NCBI GenBank assembly: GCA_963457665.1
Contig: OY735219.1
Coordinates: 40,285,977 to 40,349,976, forward strand
Source: Thysanoteuthis rhombus
Lineage: Eukaryota > Mollusca > Cephalopoda > Oegopsida > Thysanoteuthidae
Reading direction: 5' to 3'
Length of the DNA stretch: 64,000 bases
The position numbers were made by a program, and so were the translations under genes. Under the pieces are notes generated by a model that was not told where the DNA came from, did not search any database, and saw only the letters and a program-made list of their open reading frames with translations. Shown piece by piece: positions 36,610 to 49,659 of the stretch. The stretch's first letter is position 1; each line of letters opens with the position of its first letter.

Positions 36610-38220
36610 TTCATTCGGTTAGGTAATTCATTTTTGGTAATGTGAGTATCCTAATGTATAACTCAAATTGTTTTAAAGAGTGATCAGACATGAAGTCTTC
36701 AGTCTAACACTAATCATTTCTTTTGCTTACTCACACATTCTTTTTTCTTTCATTTTGGTTTTAAACTATCAGTATTTTTGTGATATATTCTTTGTTGTTA
36801 TAAAAACAGACCATCATATTTTACAACCTTTCTTAGGTTTTATTGGCTCCGTTTATATATTTCTCATGACCAATCCATTATAGGTTATAACACAACTCAG
36901 ACACAAGAGACAACTAAACATACTAATTAGTATATATGGCTTTTACATGGATAGATGATAATGTATTACTGCTCAGCTTACAAAACGTTGAACAAAAGGT
37001 AATAAAAGTCTAAATTCAGCTCTTCATGCTTGTTGTACTGCATTTGATAAAGTATATGATTCAAATATTCACCATAACTGACCTTTTTCATTTTTTAGCA
37101 ATTTTCTTTTAGGTACCAACCACTGTGATCTTAGGAAATATGAGAGGTGAATCCATCTTGGACAGTTTCGTGGACATTAGCTGATAAATTGTTCACTGGA
37201 AGAAAAGCTATTCCTTAAAGAGGAAGGACCTTTGGCTTTGCATAAAGGTCCAATGGAAATTAGCAAATTATTATGATATTCTTAATCGATAATTTCTGGT
37301 TTAAAGATTTCCGACAAGAGACTTGATAATGCTATGGAAATCCAAGTTGCAAATGGCAATGAGGTGATCTTAGAGATTCACAACTTAATTTGAAAACAAT
37401 GGAATTGTGGGTCTCCATTATGGCCATTATAGCAATAGTTCAGCAGTAACACACCAAGAGGGAAATGTCAAGTTTTCATTTAATACTGAGTTGAGACCCT
37501 TTGACCAGAGAGCATTTTGTTTACTTCCGGGGAAGCAACCATATTGTTCTTATGATAATGGAGACACATGGCCGATGTGAGTAAGAGATCAAAGAGTTTG
37601 TATAAGTACTTCTGTTGAATAGATCTTGTTCTTGATAGGACTGTCAGTTATTATTTCCCAGGAAAGATAAGAGGAAAGTGTCACAGTAATGAGGTAAAAG
37701 TGACATTTTGACGATATTGTTCAGAGCTAAAATTTCCATCCTGGAGAAATACCACAAACTTCCTGAAAATTCTTTGATGAAAATATTGGAAATCTTAGTT
37801 CTTTACTTGCTGCCATTCTCCTAAAAAATTAAGTGAGTTCATAAATGGTGCCCCTATGCTCACTGTAATTTCAGCTAACTTCGCTTGGGCTCCATAGATC
37901 ATATCTACTTATTTGAGCAGTTTGCAATATGTGAATTATAGGAGACAATCACCCATTAGGGTCACTTACTTCACTCTTTTCTTTTTTGCCCATAGCTGGA
38001 GGGAAAGAGATGGGTTTGTGCCTTTCCCAAGGGCATTAGTTCGAGGAGAACACAAACTATCTCAGCTAGAGTTGGAAATTGGCTTGCCAATCTTATTCTC
38101 TGTCCTGTTAACCACTTGGCCTCTTGCACCTCAAAAGACCCCCGAATTGAGAGATCAAAACATTTTGCCACTCTCAACTTTTTATCTTCATCTCATTGCC
38201 TCATTTCTCTAAACACATAC
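36610..38220. other. Intronic sequence, unassigned
   Basis: Less AT-rich than its neighbours, especially 37100-38150, with no recognised element. No exon could be supported: the open frames at 37913-38212 and 37971-38177 overlap on opposite strands and lack known motifs. Confidence 0.4.
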
Positions 38221-38224
38221 ATAC

Positions 38225-38265
38225 GCACACACAAACACACACAGATATTTACATATATGTATATT

Positions 38266-38309
<44 letters not shown>
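38225..38309. repeat. (CA)n/(TA)n compound microsatellite
   Basis: CACA-rich start, then ACATATATGT, then a pure TA run. Confidence 0.95.
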
Positions 38310-38311
<2 letters not shown>

Positions 38312-38312
<1 letters not shown>

Positions 38313-39235
38313 TGTCAACATGGCACGAATGAAACCAAAAAGGAAGAACAATTTATGTTGCAACCTCCAATAATTTAGGCTATTTTCCTTGCCGTTACCC
38401 ACTTGGCCAGCCTAATAAGAACGTTATTATACTTCTGATTGAAAAATGTTTTTAGAAAGTTGTTTTCATTTTCTATTTAAAAACCAGTCATCTTTATCTT
38501 AAAACATTGATGGCAAAGTTGTTATATCTTAGTGAGCCGAGTTTTTTAAGACTACTTTGTAAATTTGACTTAGCATTTTTTACCAGGCTATAGAGGGAGA
38601 ATGGTTCATGACAGGAGGTTTCTATAGAGAGGAAGGGAATGATCAGTATGGTACAAGGTTTATGTTGAAAAAAAATTTTCAATTTCCATATGGTGATGTC
38701 AACAGCTGGCAGAAATCTTGGATATCAGAATTTTTGTACAACTCTTTTACCATTTTACAAAAAAAACTTACTTTTTTACTTCAAATTACAATGAAAATCT
38801 GTATACAAACACTGCAATATTCTATTTCAGAATTATGCCTGTATGTGTCACCTATTGGTCATAAGCAGAGCAGATTTCTAGCCATATTTTTGTATATATC
38901 ATCTACAAACTGAGTAGGATGTGTGGTTGTAATTTGGCAATGGTGGCACTTGAAAGGTTTATCTGCTATTGAGAGACAGAGAACCAAAGGAATCCACTAA
39001 AAACAAAATGTCAGCAAAAGAGCAAAATGTTCATTTTTCTGAACGGTCAACTGACTTCATGTAATTTCATTAAGATTGAAATTGATTCATATCAGAATAT
39101 GATCGATCAAACATCTTTTAGTTTGGGCGTAAAGGCTAGTTATGAAAAATACATGTATTTGTTTGCGTAATAATCTTTCAGAAATCTGTCTTTAATCACA
39201 GTAAAAAAGGTACAATAACTTCTTTTCTAAAATTC

Positions 39236-39236
<1 letters not shown>
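38312..39236. other. Intronic sequence, unassigned
   Basis: Nothing recognisable. Confidence 0.45.

Positions 39237-39272
<36 letters not shown>
39237..39272. repeat. (TA)n microsatellite
   Basis: Short TA array. Confidence 0.95.
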
Positions 39273-39278
<6 letters not shown>

Positions 39279-39887
39279 ACTGCAAGAGAAAATGTACACA
39301 TAGTGCCATGATAACAAATTATACGAAAAACATGAAATAACGCTGAAGAAAATTGCATAAATCACAGTAACAGATATAAGGAAATAAGTAACTGCAGTGA
39401 CACAAAAAAAATTTATGAAAAGTCTTTTTAATACGTTTAGTGTTCATAGCTGTAAAGCTCCTTCAGCCATGTAAGTAAATATGCATTTAGAGTTGACCCC
39501 ATTTTTTGTTAGTAAAATATATTAAGTGGTATCATAGCTTGTCCTTTTCTGAAATTCCTAGAATCAGATTTTTTTGAACATATATATATATACATAGTTT
39601 TGAGGATGGTCATTAACATTCAAAGAGTTTTTCACTCTTTCTTGCTGTTTGTGTTGTTATTACATCAACATGTCGACTGAATGTAAAAGTCAGACAAGTT
39701 CAACTCGATGTGGCTTCCACTGCTCAACAGAGACAGAATATGGAAATCCAGGCTTAGAAAAGGAAAGGAGAGGAAATCATCCAAATCCTATGCTATAAGC
39801 ATTGCTACAATTGTGGAGGAAAACAATTTCTATTTACCATCATCACATAGTGCATTTGGAGGAGGCCATAGAAAAAAAATCTACAAA

Positions 39888-39888
<1 letters not shown>

Positions 39889-39939
<51 letters not shown>

Positions 39940-40110
39940 AAAATGCATTATATTACTTTGAAACTCTATTTTGAAATGATCTCTCCTTAGATGGTGAATG
40001 TAAACAATTAAAGAAAATGGGGCTACTGCAGGAATCCAACCTGTGACCGATGGGTCGCCACTCTGACATAGCATTGCTCTTACTATTGAGCTAGACAGTC
40101 ATTGGTCATG
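39889..40110 (-). mobile_element. tRNA-headed SINE with (TA)n tail, central part deleted
   Basis: Read from 40110 downwards: 'tgactgtctagctcaatagt' (A-box-like), 'acaggttggattcctgcagt' (B-box-like), 'ctttaattgtttac', 'agagatcatttcaaaa', 'gtaatataatgca', then a (TA)n tail at 39889-39936. The 'tgtctaggcca' core is missing, so this is a shorter variant. Confidence 0.8.
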
Positions 40111-40226
40111 TAAAGGCCCAAATTACTGCTTTATCTTCAAAATCTTTTTTTTTGTTTATTCAATGTTCATATCTGCTCTGTTTGTTTCTCAATGTGGATA
40201 ATAATATCATTTAGAAATGCGTACAT

Positions 40227-40425
40227 AATCCAATAGAAATGATTATAAATGCATTACGTTACTAGTTTGATTCCAGTAGCACCACTATTTTCTTTAATTG
40301 TTTATTCTATTTATGCTGTCTAGGTCAAATGATATGTTCACTATGCAATAATAGGAGATCATTTCAAATAGTTTCAGAGTAATATAATGCATGATTATTT
40401 CTGTTGGACTATATATCCATTTCTT

Positions 40426-40484
<59 letters not shown>
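40227..40484 (+). mobile_element. SINE copy with (TA)n tail
   Basis: Starts near the B-box remnant (ctagtttgattccagtagca), then 'ctttaattgtttattctatt', 'tgctgtctaggtcaaat', 'aggagatcatttcaaatag', 'atatatccatttcttaata' and a pure (TA)n tail (40428-40484). The order is the same as at 11527. Confidence 0.8.
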
Positions 40485-40486
<2 letters not shown>

Positions 40487-40489
40487 CCA

Positions 40490-41865
40490 CTATCATGTCC
40501 ACTGCTAGATAAAGTCCTTTCCCATCTCCTTCAAAGATGTCCTTACACATATATATAATGAAGAACAATGGTAGTTATCAACTTTTTTTATCTGAAATTT
40601 TCACTGTATAATGTTCAAACTATCTAAATAATATCACCCCTGAATTTAGTGCATTGACATGGTAGGATATTATATTGATGAATAAATATTTTTACAAAAT
40701 TTTAACCTACATCTTAATTTTAGCTGTTTTTTTATACTACCTTCAATTTAGGCCATTGTAGCTATGGCTAGAAATTACAGAGCATTCAGAAGTAAAGAGT
40801 AAGCCTTCAGTGAGAATCAAACTTGCACCCTCATTGCAATAGTGAGTCTAGTTTACACCTAGCTGCTTTTACTATTTGTGTACAAAAATTATGTTACAAT
40901 ACTTCATCTGATGATGATAAAGATTGAAATAGATATTCGTTGTGTAAAATGAATGCTTTTCCAATCATTAGGCTATGGAGACAGGTAGACATACACACTG
41001 ACATGAACAATCTCTCTATATAAAAGCCGTACATGCAAATTAGTATCTTTGTTTTGGTTGAGTACTTGTCTATCCAGTCAGATTCCTGTTATAACATAAA
41101 TCTTATAATCAATTGATCCATGTGATTTGATTAGCAGAGCCAATAAAACTATAAAAGGGTTGTAAAATGTGATAGCCTATTGTCATAACAACAAAGGATA
41201 TGTCACAGTAGAGATTTGGAACTGAAAGAAAAGAAAAAATGGAGTGTGTGAGTGACTGAGAGAAATGTTCAATGTTTAATATTTAATGTTTGTTCAATGT
41301 TGAACTTGAGACTTTATGTCTGATCACCTTTTAAAACAGCTTGGGTCAAGTTGAGATTTTAGGAAAAAATTTATATTAGAATACTTGAATTATCAAAAAT
41401 AGGTTACCGAATAGAATAGCTTTAGGCTTTTCAGTGCCAATCCATACATAGATGATGACTTAATGGTCTGAGTGAAGCAAAACTGGCTTTTATTCTAATG
41501 TAGATTCTTATTTATCTATTATTTATTTGATAATTTTGATCATTGTATAAATGAATAAAAAAAAAGTACCTCAAGAAGAGATGAGCATTTCACACTTGAA
41601 AATTCTAATGAAATATCTCATGCTTAATCATCCATGCGATAGGTCAGTGGAAATGTTCCGATGATCCACAAGTTGAAAGTCTTATTCTAATCTCATTGAA
41701 TTAAATATCTCTTCAAATTGAAATACTTTATTCAATCCAAATATGGAAAACAAGCAACATGAATTGGAAAAAGCTCTTAGCACTATCAGACAAAATTGAT
41801 TTCCTTACAAGATCAGAAGGTTATACTTTGATATCTCAATTGAATTTCATTTTATTTTTGTTTAT
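40490..41865. other. Intronic sequence, unassigned
   Basis: Nothing recognisable. Confidence 0.45.
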
Positions 41866-41869
41866 TTCA

Positions 41870-41995
41870 TTAGATGAAATATTGTAAATCATTATTATTC
41901 ATTTTTCTATGACTGTTTTTATTTACTCATTGCTGAAGGGAACTCAACCTGAATTAAGTTGCAATAAAAAGCAACATCGAATAAGATGGAGGTAT
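41870..41995 (+). repeat. Short 'GATGAARTATTGTAAATCATT' repeat, copy 3
   Basis: Carries both the 'atattgtaaatcattatta' arm and 'aagttgcaataaaaagcaac', the complement of which resembles the hairpin core at 34270. Confidence 0.45.
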
Positions 41996-41999
41996 ACAG

Positions 42000-42550
42000 T
42001 AATAATAAAATTTATGATAATGATCTCAATTGAATTGTTTAGCAAACTATGTTAAATGAGAAAACTCTAATCAGATTCTTCAAATAGGGATCTAATTCTA
42101 CTTTTTGTCTCTATTTCTATTTTTTTAACATTTTATATTTTGTAGCATTATGATATTCAGAAAAATATATGCTTCATGTACATCATATTTTACTTCAATC
42201 ACTTCTATTGATTCATTTTATATATTACTCACTAAATGGCTGCTTGACTTGGACCATTTTACTCTTATTAAAATCTGCTATTTCTTTATTGCGTTAATGA
42301 GGATTCTTTTGTCATAAATCATAAAAATTTAGCCTCTGAGTCTAAGGTTTAAACTATAACACCAGGTAGATAAGGCTCCATTGTTCCATAAGTAAGGACA
42401 ACCAAAAGAAAAAACTAGTAGATTATATATAAAAAAAACCCCATAATCCTTAAGGAAGCCAAAGGAAGAAATAAATACTTTACTTGGACATGACATTTCG
42501 CATTTTGATGTGACATATTGAAGATGAACTTCACAATAAACTATATAATA
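42000..42550. other. AT-rich intronic sequence
   Basis: Nothing recognisable. Confidence 0.45.
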
Positions 42551-42554
42551 CAAC

Positions 42555-43100
42555 TAGAAAGCATTCAGAAGGTGCATACATTTTGCCAATACCATTGTCT
42601 GTGGGAATATCTGTGCATGAATCCACCCCAAAATCTGATCACTTCTGCTGTAGCCCATTGCCCACCCCTCCATTTAGTTTAATTTAAATTTATTCAGAAC
42701 TTTCAGAGATATCATGAGGACAGACAGGCAATACTATGTGGTATTGAGGTATAAATACTGAAGACTTATAACCTTGGGAACTTTTGGAGATATTGTGTGG
42801 ACAGTAGTGAGCGTATACATAAATGCATTAAAAAAAACGGATAAGTATCTCTCAAACAAAACAAAATTCCTGGATCCTCACCAAAGTTTGATCACCCCCA
42901 CCATGGCGTATTGTCTACTGTTTTACAAAATTTTATGGAAATTCATTGTGTACTTGTGGAGAGACAGATGGAGGGACAGAGAGACTTGACCGAATACATA
43001 CACGTAATTCCCCAAGTTTTAAAGTTTAAATTCCAATAGTTTCTTTTTCTTCTACTCAAGTTTAAATGCACAGGACAGACATGAACTTTTAGTAATATTA
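42555..43100 (+). repeat. Interspersed repeat with 'gtggacag' motifs, longest copy
   Basis: Two or three iterations of 'gagatatYRtgWggacag', with 'aatccaccccaaaatctga', 'aattcctggatcctcaccaa', 'acaaaattttatggaaattc' and a 'gagagacagatggagggaca' end. Related to 27716 and 32135. Confidence 0.6.
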
Positions 43101-43985
43101 TGTGGCATGGACATATAACTGTACAAAACTTTAATCCTGTCAGGCAACAATTAATCTTTTCTCAAGACTGGTTCAACTGCCTATGGCCTTTTTCAGAGTT
43201 TTTTAGCAAAAATCATGTCTGACTGCAACAAGTTTTTTCTCTTTGACTCCATTGTTATGTTTTGTTTATTTTTTAAATAATTTGCAGGCTTGTTTTGTTC
43301 TCTTGAAAATAATCACATTTTTGTAAAACAATTATGGAAATTTATTAATGTAAAGATCAACCATTCTAACCTTTGTTTTTGCCATTGTCCTCTTCGGGGC
43401 CCTTCTCAGGTTGCTTAGCCCCCTCACAGAGATACTGTATAAACAGATGAACTGAAATCTATTATAAACTGCAAATTCAAATCTCTGCTAGTTTTAGAAA
43501 AAAATTCCCCTCAGAAAGAGTAACAAATGCATGGGACAGGCTAAGTAAAAAGAAAGTCACATCTGATAATATCAATATCTTTTTAAATAATTTTACTTCC
43601 AATATCAGTTATAACAAATTCAACTGCCAATTTCTTTATTAGTTTAACCCCACCCCAACTAAAGTGAATCTGGTTTAATGACACAATCCTAGACACAAAA
43701 AAAGGTTATTTCAAGTACATGAGTTTTGGTCTGTGTCCTGCTCCAAATGTACTATGGTTCCTGTTGAGAATGACCGGTATAGATCATAAATGAATATTTA
43801 CAAATCAGGTTGATATGGATTACATATTAGGTTTATCTCATAAATAACACCCTATTAGTTCATGTCTGGTTATCGTGATCAGGGATTTCTTGCTCAAAAT
43901 CCAAACTACTATCTTTGTAAGAGAGATATTCTGATTTGTAGGCATCAAATACTTATTTTTAAATATAACTCCTTGGGTTAATTTC
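43101..43985. other. Intronic sequence, unassigned
   Basis: A less AT-rich patch at 43370-43800 gives frame fragments such as SFGLCPAPNVLWFLLRMTG, which I could not place. It may be a retroelement remnant. Confidence 0.3.
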
Positions 43986-43989
43986 CTAA

Positions 43990-44464
43990 AGAGGTTTAGT
44001 CATTTACTCAGTAGAAACCATCATATCACCAACATCTTTTGGTAGCATGCCATGTTGGGGGTGATCTATTAAAAAATTGGGAAAAAGAGTGATTAATGAA
44101 TAAGTTATTTCTCTTGCCTTTTATTGGGCAGTGATCAATAAAAAAAAGTCTGAATTTTCAAATAACTAGTGTGAATGCTGCCTGACACAAACTTGGGAAT
44201 CAATTTAGCATAAACTCATATTGCAAGTTGAACCCCTCACTTAAAACTTATTTTGGGGTGGAATTTTCTAAAAACAAAAAGTATCTTTTTATTGATAAGA
44301 TAAAGAGTAAATGTTTAAATTTTCAGACGTCTAGCTCCATTGGTGCAACCTGTACATGCTATACATACATAGATAGCTAGCCAAACCATGTTAAAGGCAG
44401 TAGAAACTTGAAGAAAAAAAAAATTGGAAAAAAATTTTGACAGTTTTGGTTGACAGTTTCTGAT
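43990..44464 (+). repeat. GATCA repeat, full-length copy (good reference)
   Basis: One of the most complete copies: 5' 'gaggtttagtcatttactca', 'gcatgccatgttgggggtga', 'gtgaatgctgcctgacacaa', 'ttcagacgtctagctccatt', 'ggtgcaacctgtacatgcta', and 3' 'ttttggttgacagtttctga'. Confidence 0.9.
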
Positions 44465-44485
44465 ATAATTTGTTCTTGATCACTT

Positions 44486-44715
44486 TATATGAAGTCTGTC
44501 CAGAAAGTATGAAGCAATTTGATATCAATGATAAAAATAGCCAAATCAAGACAATGGTGCCTTAGTCCACTTCAAAGCATTCCTCTTCGGTCCTCACACA
44601 ATTATTCCAATATCCTTTCCACTTTTTAAAACAGTATGCAAAGTCTTCTTTTGTGATAGCTATCAGCTGCTTCATTGCATTCTCTTTAATCTCATCCACA
44701 GTATGAAATCTATTT
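44486..44715 (-). pseudogene. Mariner/Tc1-family transposase 3' end
   Basis: The minus strand reads 'VDEIKENAMKQLIAITKEDF', 'CFKKWKGYWNNCVRTEEECF' and ends in a stop. The family pattern is ..KEDF.KCFQKWKERW.KCI...G.YFEGD. The 'gaagtctgtccagaaagtat' end matches a typical inverted-repeat terminus of these elements. Only the C-terminus survives, cut by the LINE that follows. Confidence 0.7.
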
Positions 44716-45165
44716 GGGAAAAGTCACCTTTCAAGAACAGAAAAATACCATTGATCCTAAAAAAAAAAGAGTAAACAACTAATGTATCCTCATAATAGTC
44801 ACCTATGGAGCTGAAACAGGGAACCTAACCAAAAGATTACCCTCAAACTGATAATCATGCAATGTGCACAGCAGAGAATCATGGAGAGATCACAAGACAG
44901 TACAATATATTAGAGAAAAAGCAGGAGTCAGAGATATCATAGAATCCATTTGAAAACTCAAATCGCAATGGGCTGGTCATGTTGCAAGAAAAGTCAAACA
45001 ATTGCTGGACATCATGATTAACAATGTGGGTCCTTAGAGATCATATGCAGAAATTTAGAATATAAGATGGCATGACAAACTAGACAAGTTCAAAAAGTAT
45101 TGGTTCCGTGATCCCAATAAAAGAGTGGATCTTGGAGGAGGTCTCCATCCAACAACAGATGCTAA
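44716..45165 (+). mobile_element. RTE-type LINE 3' end
   Basis: Blocks 'acctttcaagaacagaaaaa', 'ggagctgaaacagggaacct', 'gggctggtcatgttgcaaga', 'caaactagacaagttcaaaa' and 'atgctaaaagattgatgatg', leading into the (GAT)n tail. Confidence 0.88.
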
Positions 45166-45170
45166 AAGAT

Positions 45171-45247
<77 letters not shown>
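45166..45247. repeat. (GAT)n tail of the LINE
   Basis: About 27 uninterrupted GAT units. It is the terminal repeat of the LINE, expanded. Confidence 0.95.
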
Positions 45248-45249
45248 TT

Positions 45250-47290
45250 ATTTGATTGTACAAATACGCATGTGTAAAACTGACTCTTAATAAGCTAGAT
45301 AGTCATTTGAACAGATAGGTAACCCTTGGTAATACATTTTCGTTTTGGGGGGTGAAAAACTTTCAAGAGTTTCCAGGACTCCAAAATAGTGATGTTAAGC
45401 TGAGTCATCAGATCTTGGGGTTGGTAGGAGGTACAATAGACTAAGGTATTTGAAAGAGAGAAAGAAGATGCATGCTGCCTCTGTAATGGCTTGTTGTAAA
45501 TTAAATGCTGAAAGCTATTTCAAATTTTTGCCCCTTTGCATAAAAGGGAAATAGTAGTGTAAAGTGAACTTTCAAAAAGAGAAAGTAATTTTATTAACTA
45601 TTTACCAATAATATATACACATACAGACACTCAAATGTAAGCATACACACATGAATAAATACTAATAGATGAATAATCTACAGAGCAGTACCTTTTGTTA
45701 TCTAACCATTACAAAAATATGAATATGGTTTACTTACTTTATGAGACAGTGTATAAGATGGTAATTATTTTTTTCAAAAACTTTGCAACTATTAAAGTGC
45801 ATCCAATAAGCTGATATTATGACTAGGGGGCCCTTTACTGAAGCTCAATATGAACAGTTATGTAACTTGGACAAGTTGCTTTGAGCAACCCAACCTCCCC
45901 AATTCCCTCATAAACCATTCATCTATAGAGTCATCCATATCAAATCACCTGATTTTTGGAACTTTCCCCAGGTCAGTCTCTCAGATTCTGCTGAAAAAAT
46001 CACAGAGACACCAAACTTATGGAGAAATTCAAAATCTAAGGTCTGTATCTCTAATAGTTTTGAAGTTACAAATTTTATGCTTTTGGCCAAACTAACCTTT
46101 CCATCCAATCACTGACATTTATAGCTCTTCTGATATGGTATGCAAAGCTTTGAAACTTTCTGACTTTGACTAATCTCTTGACTAATTGTAATCAGATGAA
46201 GCATATTTTATATGCTTTTCCTCCTACAAGGCTGTGAAAATGTCCAAAAATCCCAAACATAAACAGATGATAACCACTCTGAGAGCTTCTCACTCAAGCA
46301 ATATGCAAAATTAACTACTCATGTAATAACCATATTTATTACAGTTATAGAAGTGCCAGAATGATTGTTCGAAATGGGCTTGATTTTTGGGTGTCCTCAA
46401 ATTTGCCTATTTTCATATCCTCATTTGACCATATGGGTAGTTAACCACCATTTTCATATTTTTACTATGTATTCTTAAGTATCTAAGGTGAACTGACAAA
46501 AGTTTGGTGCCTTCACTCAGCTTCCTTGTAAGTAATGATTTATTAATGCAAACGGGGATACTGAAAAGTCCTCACTTTGAGAAATGTTGCCAGTTCTCAG
46601 CCCGACCCGCTTCAGAAAATTTGAGCATTATTTTGTCAATGTAGTTGGAAAGTGTGTTCTTATTTATTGTAAAGTGCCGATTTGCAGAATCTTTGCACTT
46701 TTGAAAAAAATAATTTCTCTATCATTCCTTCTTGGTTGGCCGAGAACTTTTTAGCAATAGAAGCATAACAATTCAAATTTTTCAAGATGATATTTTTCAA
46801 GAAGATAATTCGGCAATAAGACTAAATTTTTGTCTGATCAACAAGGATTTCTCCCTCCTGAAAATAGACAACAGAATGAGGACATTCGATGAGGGCAGCC
46901 CATCCCAGTATCCCAAACCCTACCCATCACGAAGAAAGCTGTAGGGTACAACAGTCAAAACATTGTGTTCAAAAGATGAACCAAGATGAGGTCAACCGTT
47001 CAAAAAAGTCAATACATTGAGATGAAATCAGTCAAAAATTTTCACTTTCACTTTCACTTTCTTCTCATATTAATGAGATGTTTCTGTAATTGTTTTTTTG
47101 AATGATTTTTAGTTTTAAAAAAATATCTATCATATTACAATGATTTTCTGATCTTATTGACTTGAGCAAATGCTTAAATAGAAATATAGAATGTTTTTTC
47201 TTGAACATCCTACACTTCACTTCAAAGTACCATAATAATAAATAGTAGATTTTTATCTTTGGTGGTCAGTGCTTCGGGCTCAATGACCTT
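45250..47290. other. Intronic sequence, unassigned
   Basis: Holds a relative of the 8286 MITE interior at about 45810-45890 (attatgactagggggccctt) and a (TTTCAC)n run near 47040. Open frames at 45850-46095 and 46732-46944 show no domain. Confidence 0.35.
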
Positions 47291-47295
47291 CAGTT

Positions 47296-47617
47296 TAGAA
47301 CAGTACTTCCCAACCATTTTTTAGCACTATGGACTGGTTTGATATTGACAATATTCTTGCATTTGGTTAAGGATTTGCTTGGGTTAGTCACAACTGTAAA
47401 TATTGGTCATAAGTCAATGATAAATCACTTATAAGTGATATACATTCAATTTCATTTCTAAAAGGGTTAGATTAATTAATTAGATTAATATCTAATAAAT
47501 CTGATATTAAGATCCAAGGAAATAGATAAAATTAAAAAATCATATTGTTTCCCTGCAGCCGCAGGCACATGCTTTGAGGCTTGGTGCTAGTCTGTGAACA
47601 GTGGTTGGGGAGTATAT
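47296..47617. mobile_element. Probable hAT-type MITE
   Basis: The left end 'cagtacttcccaaccatttt' and the complement of the right end 'atactccccaaccactgttc' agree, and both are followed by 'agRctagcacc' or 'ttagcac..ggactgg'. About 320 bp, no coding capacity. Confidence 0.55.
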
Positions 47618-47876
47618 AAGAAGAATTTTTAATGAGTTTCCTGAAATGTGTTTTAAATTTAGTTAAATCAAGGTAACATTTTAATGTTTTGATTTGGTAC
47701 TTTGTTACTTTAATTTGCCATTCAATTATACTCAAAATCAAAGGTCAGCCTATGCACAAGACGTATCATAGATAATTGATCTATTGGTCAAAGATCATAT
47801 GTCAACCTCTACACAAGATCTCTTTATATACACTACTCATACACTATTTCCTGTTGGGAATCACATTGAATACTAA

Positions 47877-48172
47877 CCCTTTAAACACAGACATCACATA
47901 TATGATTCCTCCACACTGACCCCAAGTGTCCCAGCTCTCATCATTCAAATTACAACCACAATGCATTTGGAAACTATGTTTTAATATTCATTTCATTGCA
48001 AATGTACATAAACAATATATATGTGATTGACCAAAATCCCCAGGGTCACATTCCTGTTCTAAAGAAAAGTATCAATGTTTATAAACAAAACATACATCTC
48101 AGTTACCAGTATACTGGCTGCTAGAGTTTATGAACTTTCAAACTAGTAACAAAGCCACCGCTGTTCAAAGGG
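47877..48172. mobile_element. piggyBac-type MITE
   Basis: 296 bp with ends CCCTTTAAACACAG and, in complement, CCCTTTGAACAGCGG. It is flanked by CTAA on the left and TTAA on the right, the second being the target site of piggyBac elements and the first a one-base decay. No coding capacity. Confidence 0.7.
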
Positions 48173-48176
48173 TTAA

Positions 48177-49655
48177 GCCTTTAAGAGCATTCATAAAATT
48201 CTTTGCAGAAAACTAATGCTGAGACACAGCAGGCAAGACAAGAATTTACTCATTATATATGATATGGTCGGATAATTTTCCTCATCTATGTGTCCATTTT
48301 GTTAAATGGGGTGTAGTAATCATTATGTATGGCCGTGTACCCCCGCCCCCTGCCTATGTCCAGTGTTGTTGGCTTTAGAATGTGGAACCACTACTCAGAG
48401 AGCATGCTCAATTGGGCTGGACACATTACACCTGTTTTTTGTCGATTCAGTTATGTTATCAGTGTCAACTACAAAGTTGCTTCCCTTACAATGGATAATA
48501 TATTAGCTTTTTCCAAGAAGTCCCTTATGGTGAAATGTTCCCTGATGCTGTTGATATCAATGCATGGTTAGCTGGTTGAAAGCCAAAAGGTACATGTCCA
48601 AAACTTTGTGAACAAATAAACACATAGATGAGAAAAATACTCCAATCGTATCATACATAATGATTAGTTTATCCTGTCTCACAAAATTTAGAGAGGGAGA
48701 GATATTCACAATGATCGCTTAAATTAAGATCAAACTTGCCATCACCACCAAAATTGAACAACCGTAGCATCAAAATCTGAGGTCTGGTAAAAAAATTCCA
48801 TCGAAGAATAAATATGGTCAGAATGTTATCTATTTATGACATCACCAGCTTTTTCCGCTGGAAAATATCAAAAATAGAGTAAATAAAACATCTAGAAAGA
48901 TCTAGATCTTCCAGAATCTAAATGTTATTAATAAGGCCCCCAAAAAGAGAAAAAACGTTTTTTTTCAAAATATTTGAAAAAACATTTCTAGAAGAGGTCT
49001 AGTGGAGTACTGATTTCAATTTTCAAGTCTTTATACAAAACGGTATGGCTAGGAGTACTGGAGCGCAAAAACACAAAAACAAACAAAAAACACAAGTAAA
49101 GAAACAAACTTATGCACATTTAGAAAAAAAAAAAATAGAACCCTTTGCCATCTTTGGTGGCTACAGTTGTTCAATCCATTCAACAGTTTTTCAATCATTT
49201 TCTCTAAATATGACTTTTAAAATCTGGAATTTTCATAATTTATTTCAGGATTGGTAAAAAGGCAGACAACTTCCATAATTGATTATATTTCAGACACATA
49301 AACTATTTTAAATTCCAGTCTGACTTTGGAGGCAGTAGAAATGAAATGATCTCTAAAATCATTTTCTCCTGATCGTCTACTTTTTGCTTGTTTATTTTTT
49401 ATCCTTTCTCCAATTAAATTCTTTTATTATTAAATTTTTTCTGATCTACAAGATGAAATTCCAACAGTGGGAAGAGACACTCAAGAATTTACAGAAGTCT
49501 CCTCCAAATCTTCTTTTTATTCATTCTATTGCTAAAAGATAATATACCTAAAATCTCTACATCTACTTCTGCTACTACTAAATTCTAGAAGAGCTCAACA
49601 CTCACAGCGCCAAACATCTATTTTCCAGGATAACTGGTTGTTCTAATTTTTGTCT
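48177..49655. other. Intronic sequence before exon 2
   Basis: No element recognised. Open frames at 48306-48571 overlap in two frames and have no known motif. Confidence 0.4.
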
Positions 49656-49659
49656 GTAG

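Noticed and set aside
48306..48571. Two overlapping + strand frames
   Set aside because: Mutually exclusive frames without motifs or splice signals.
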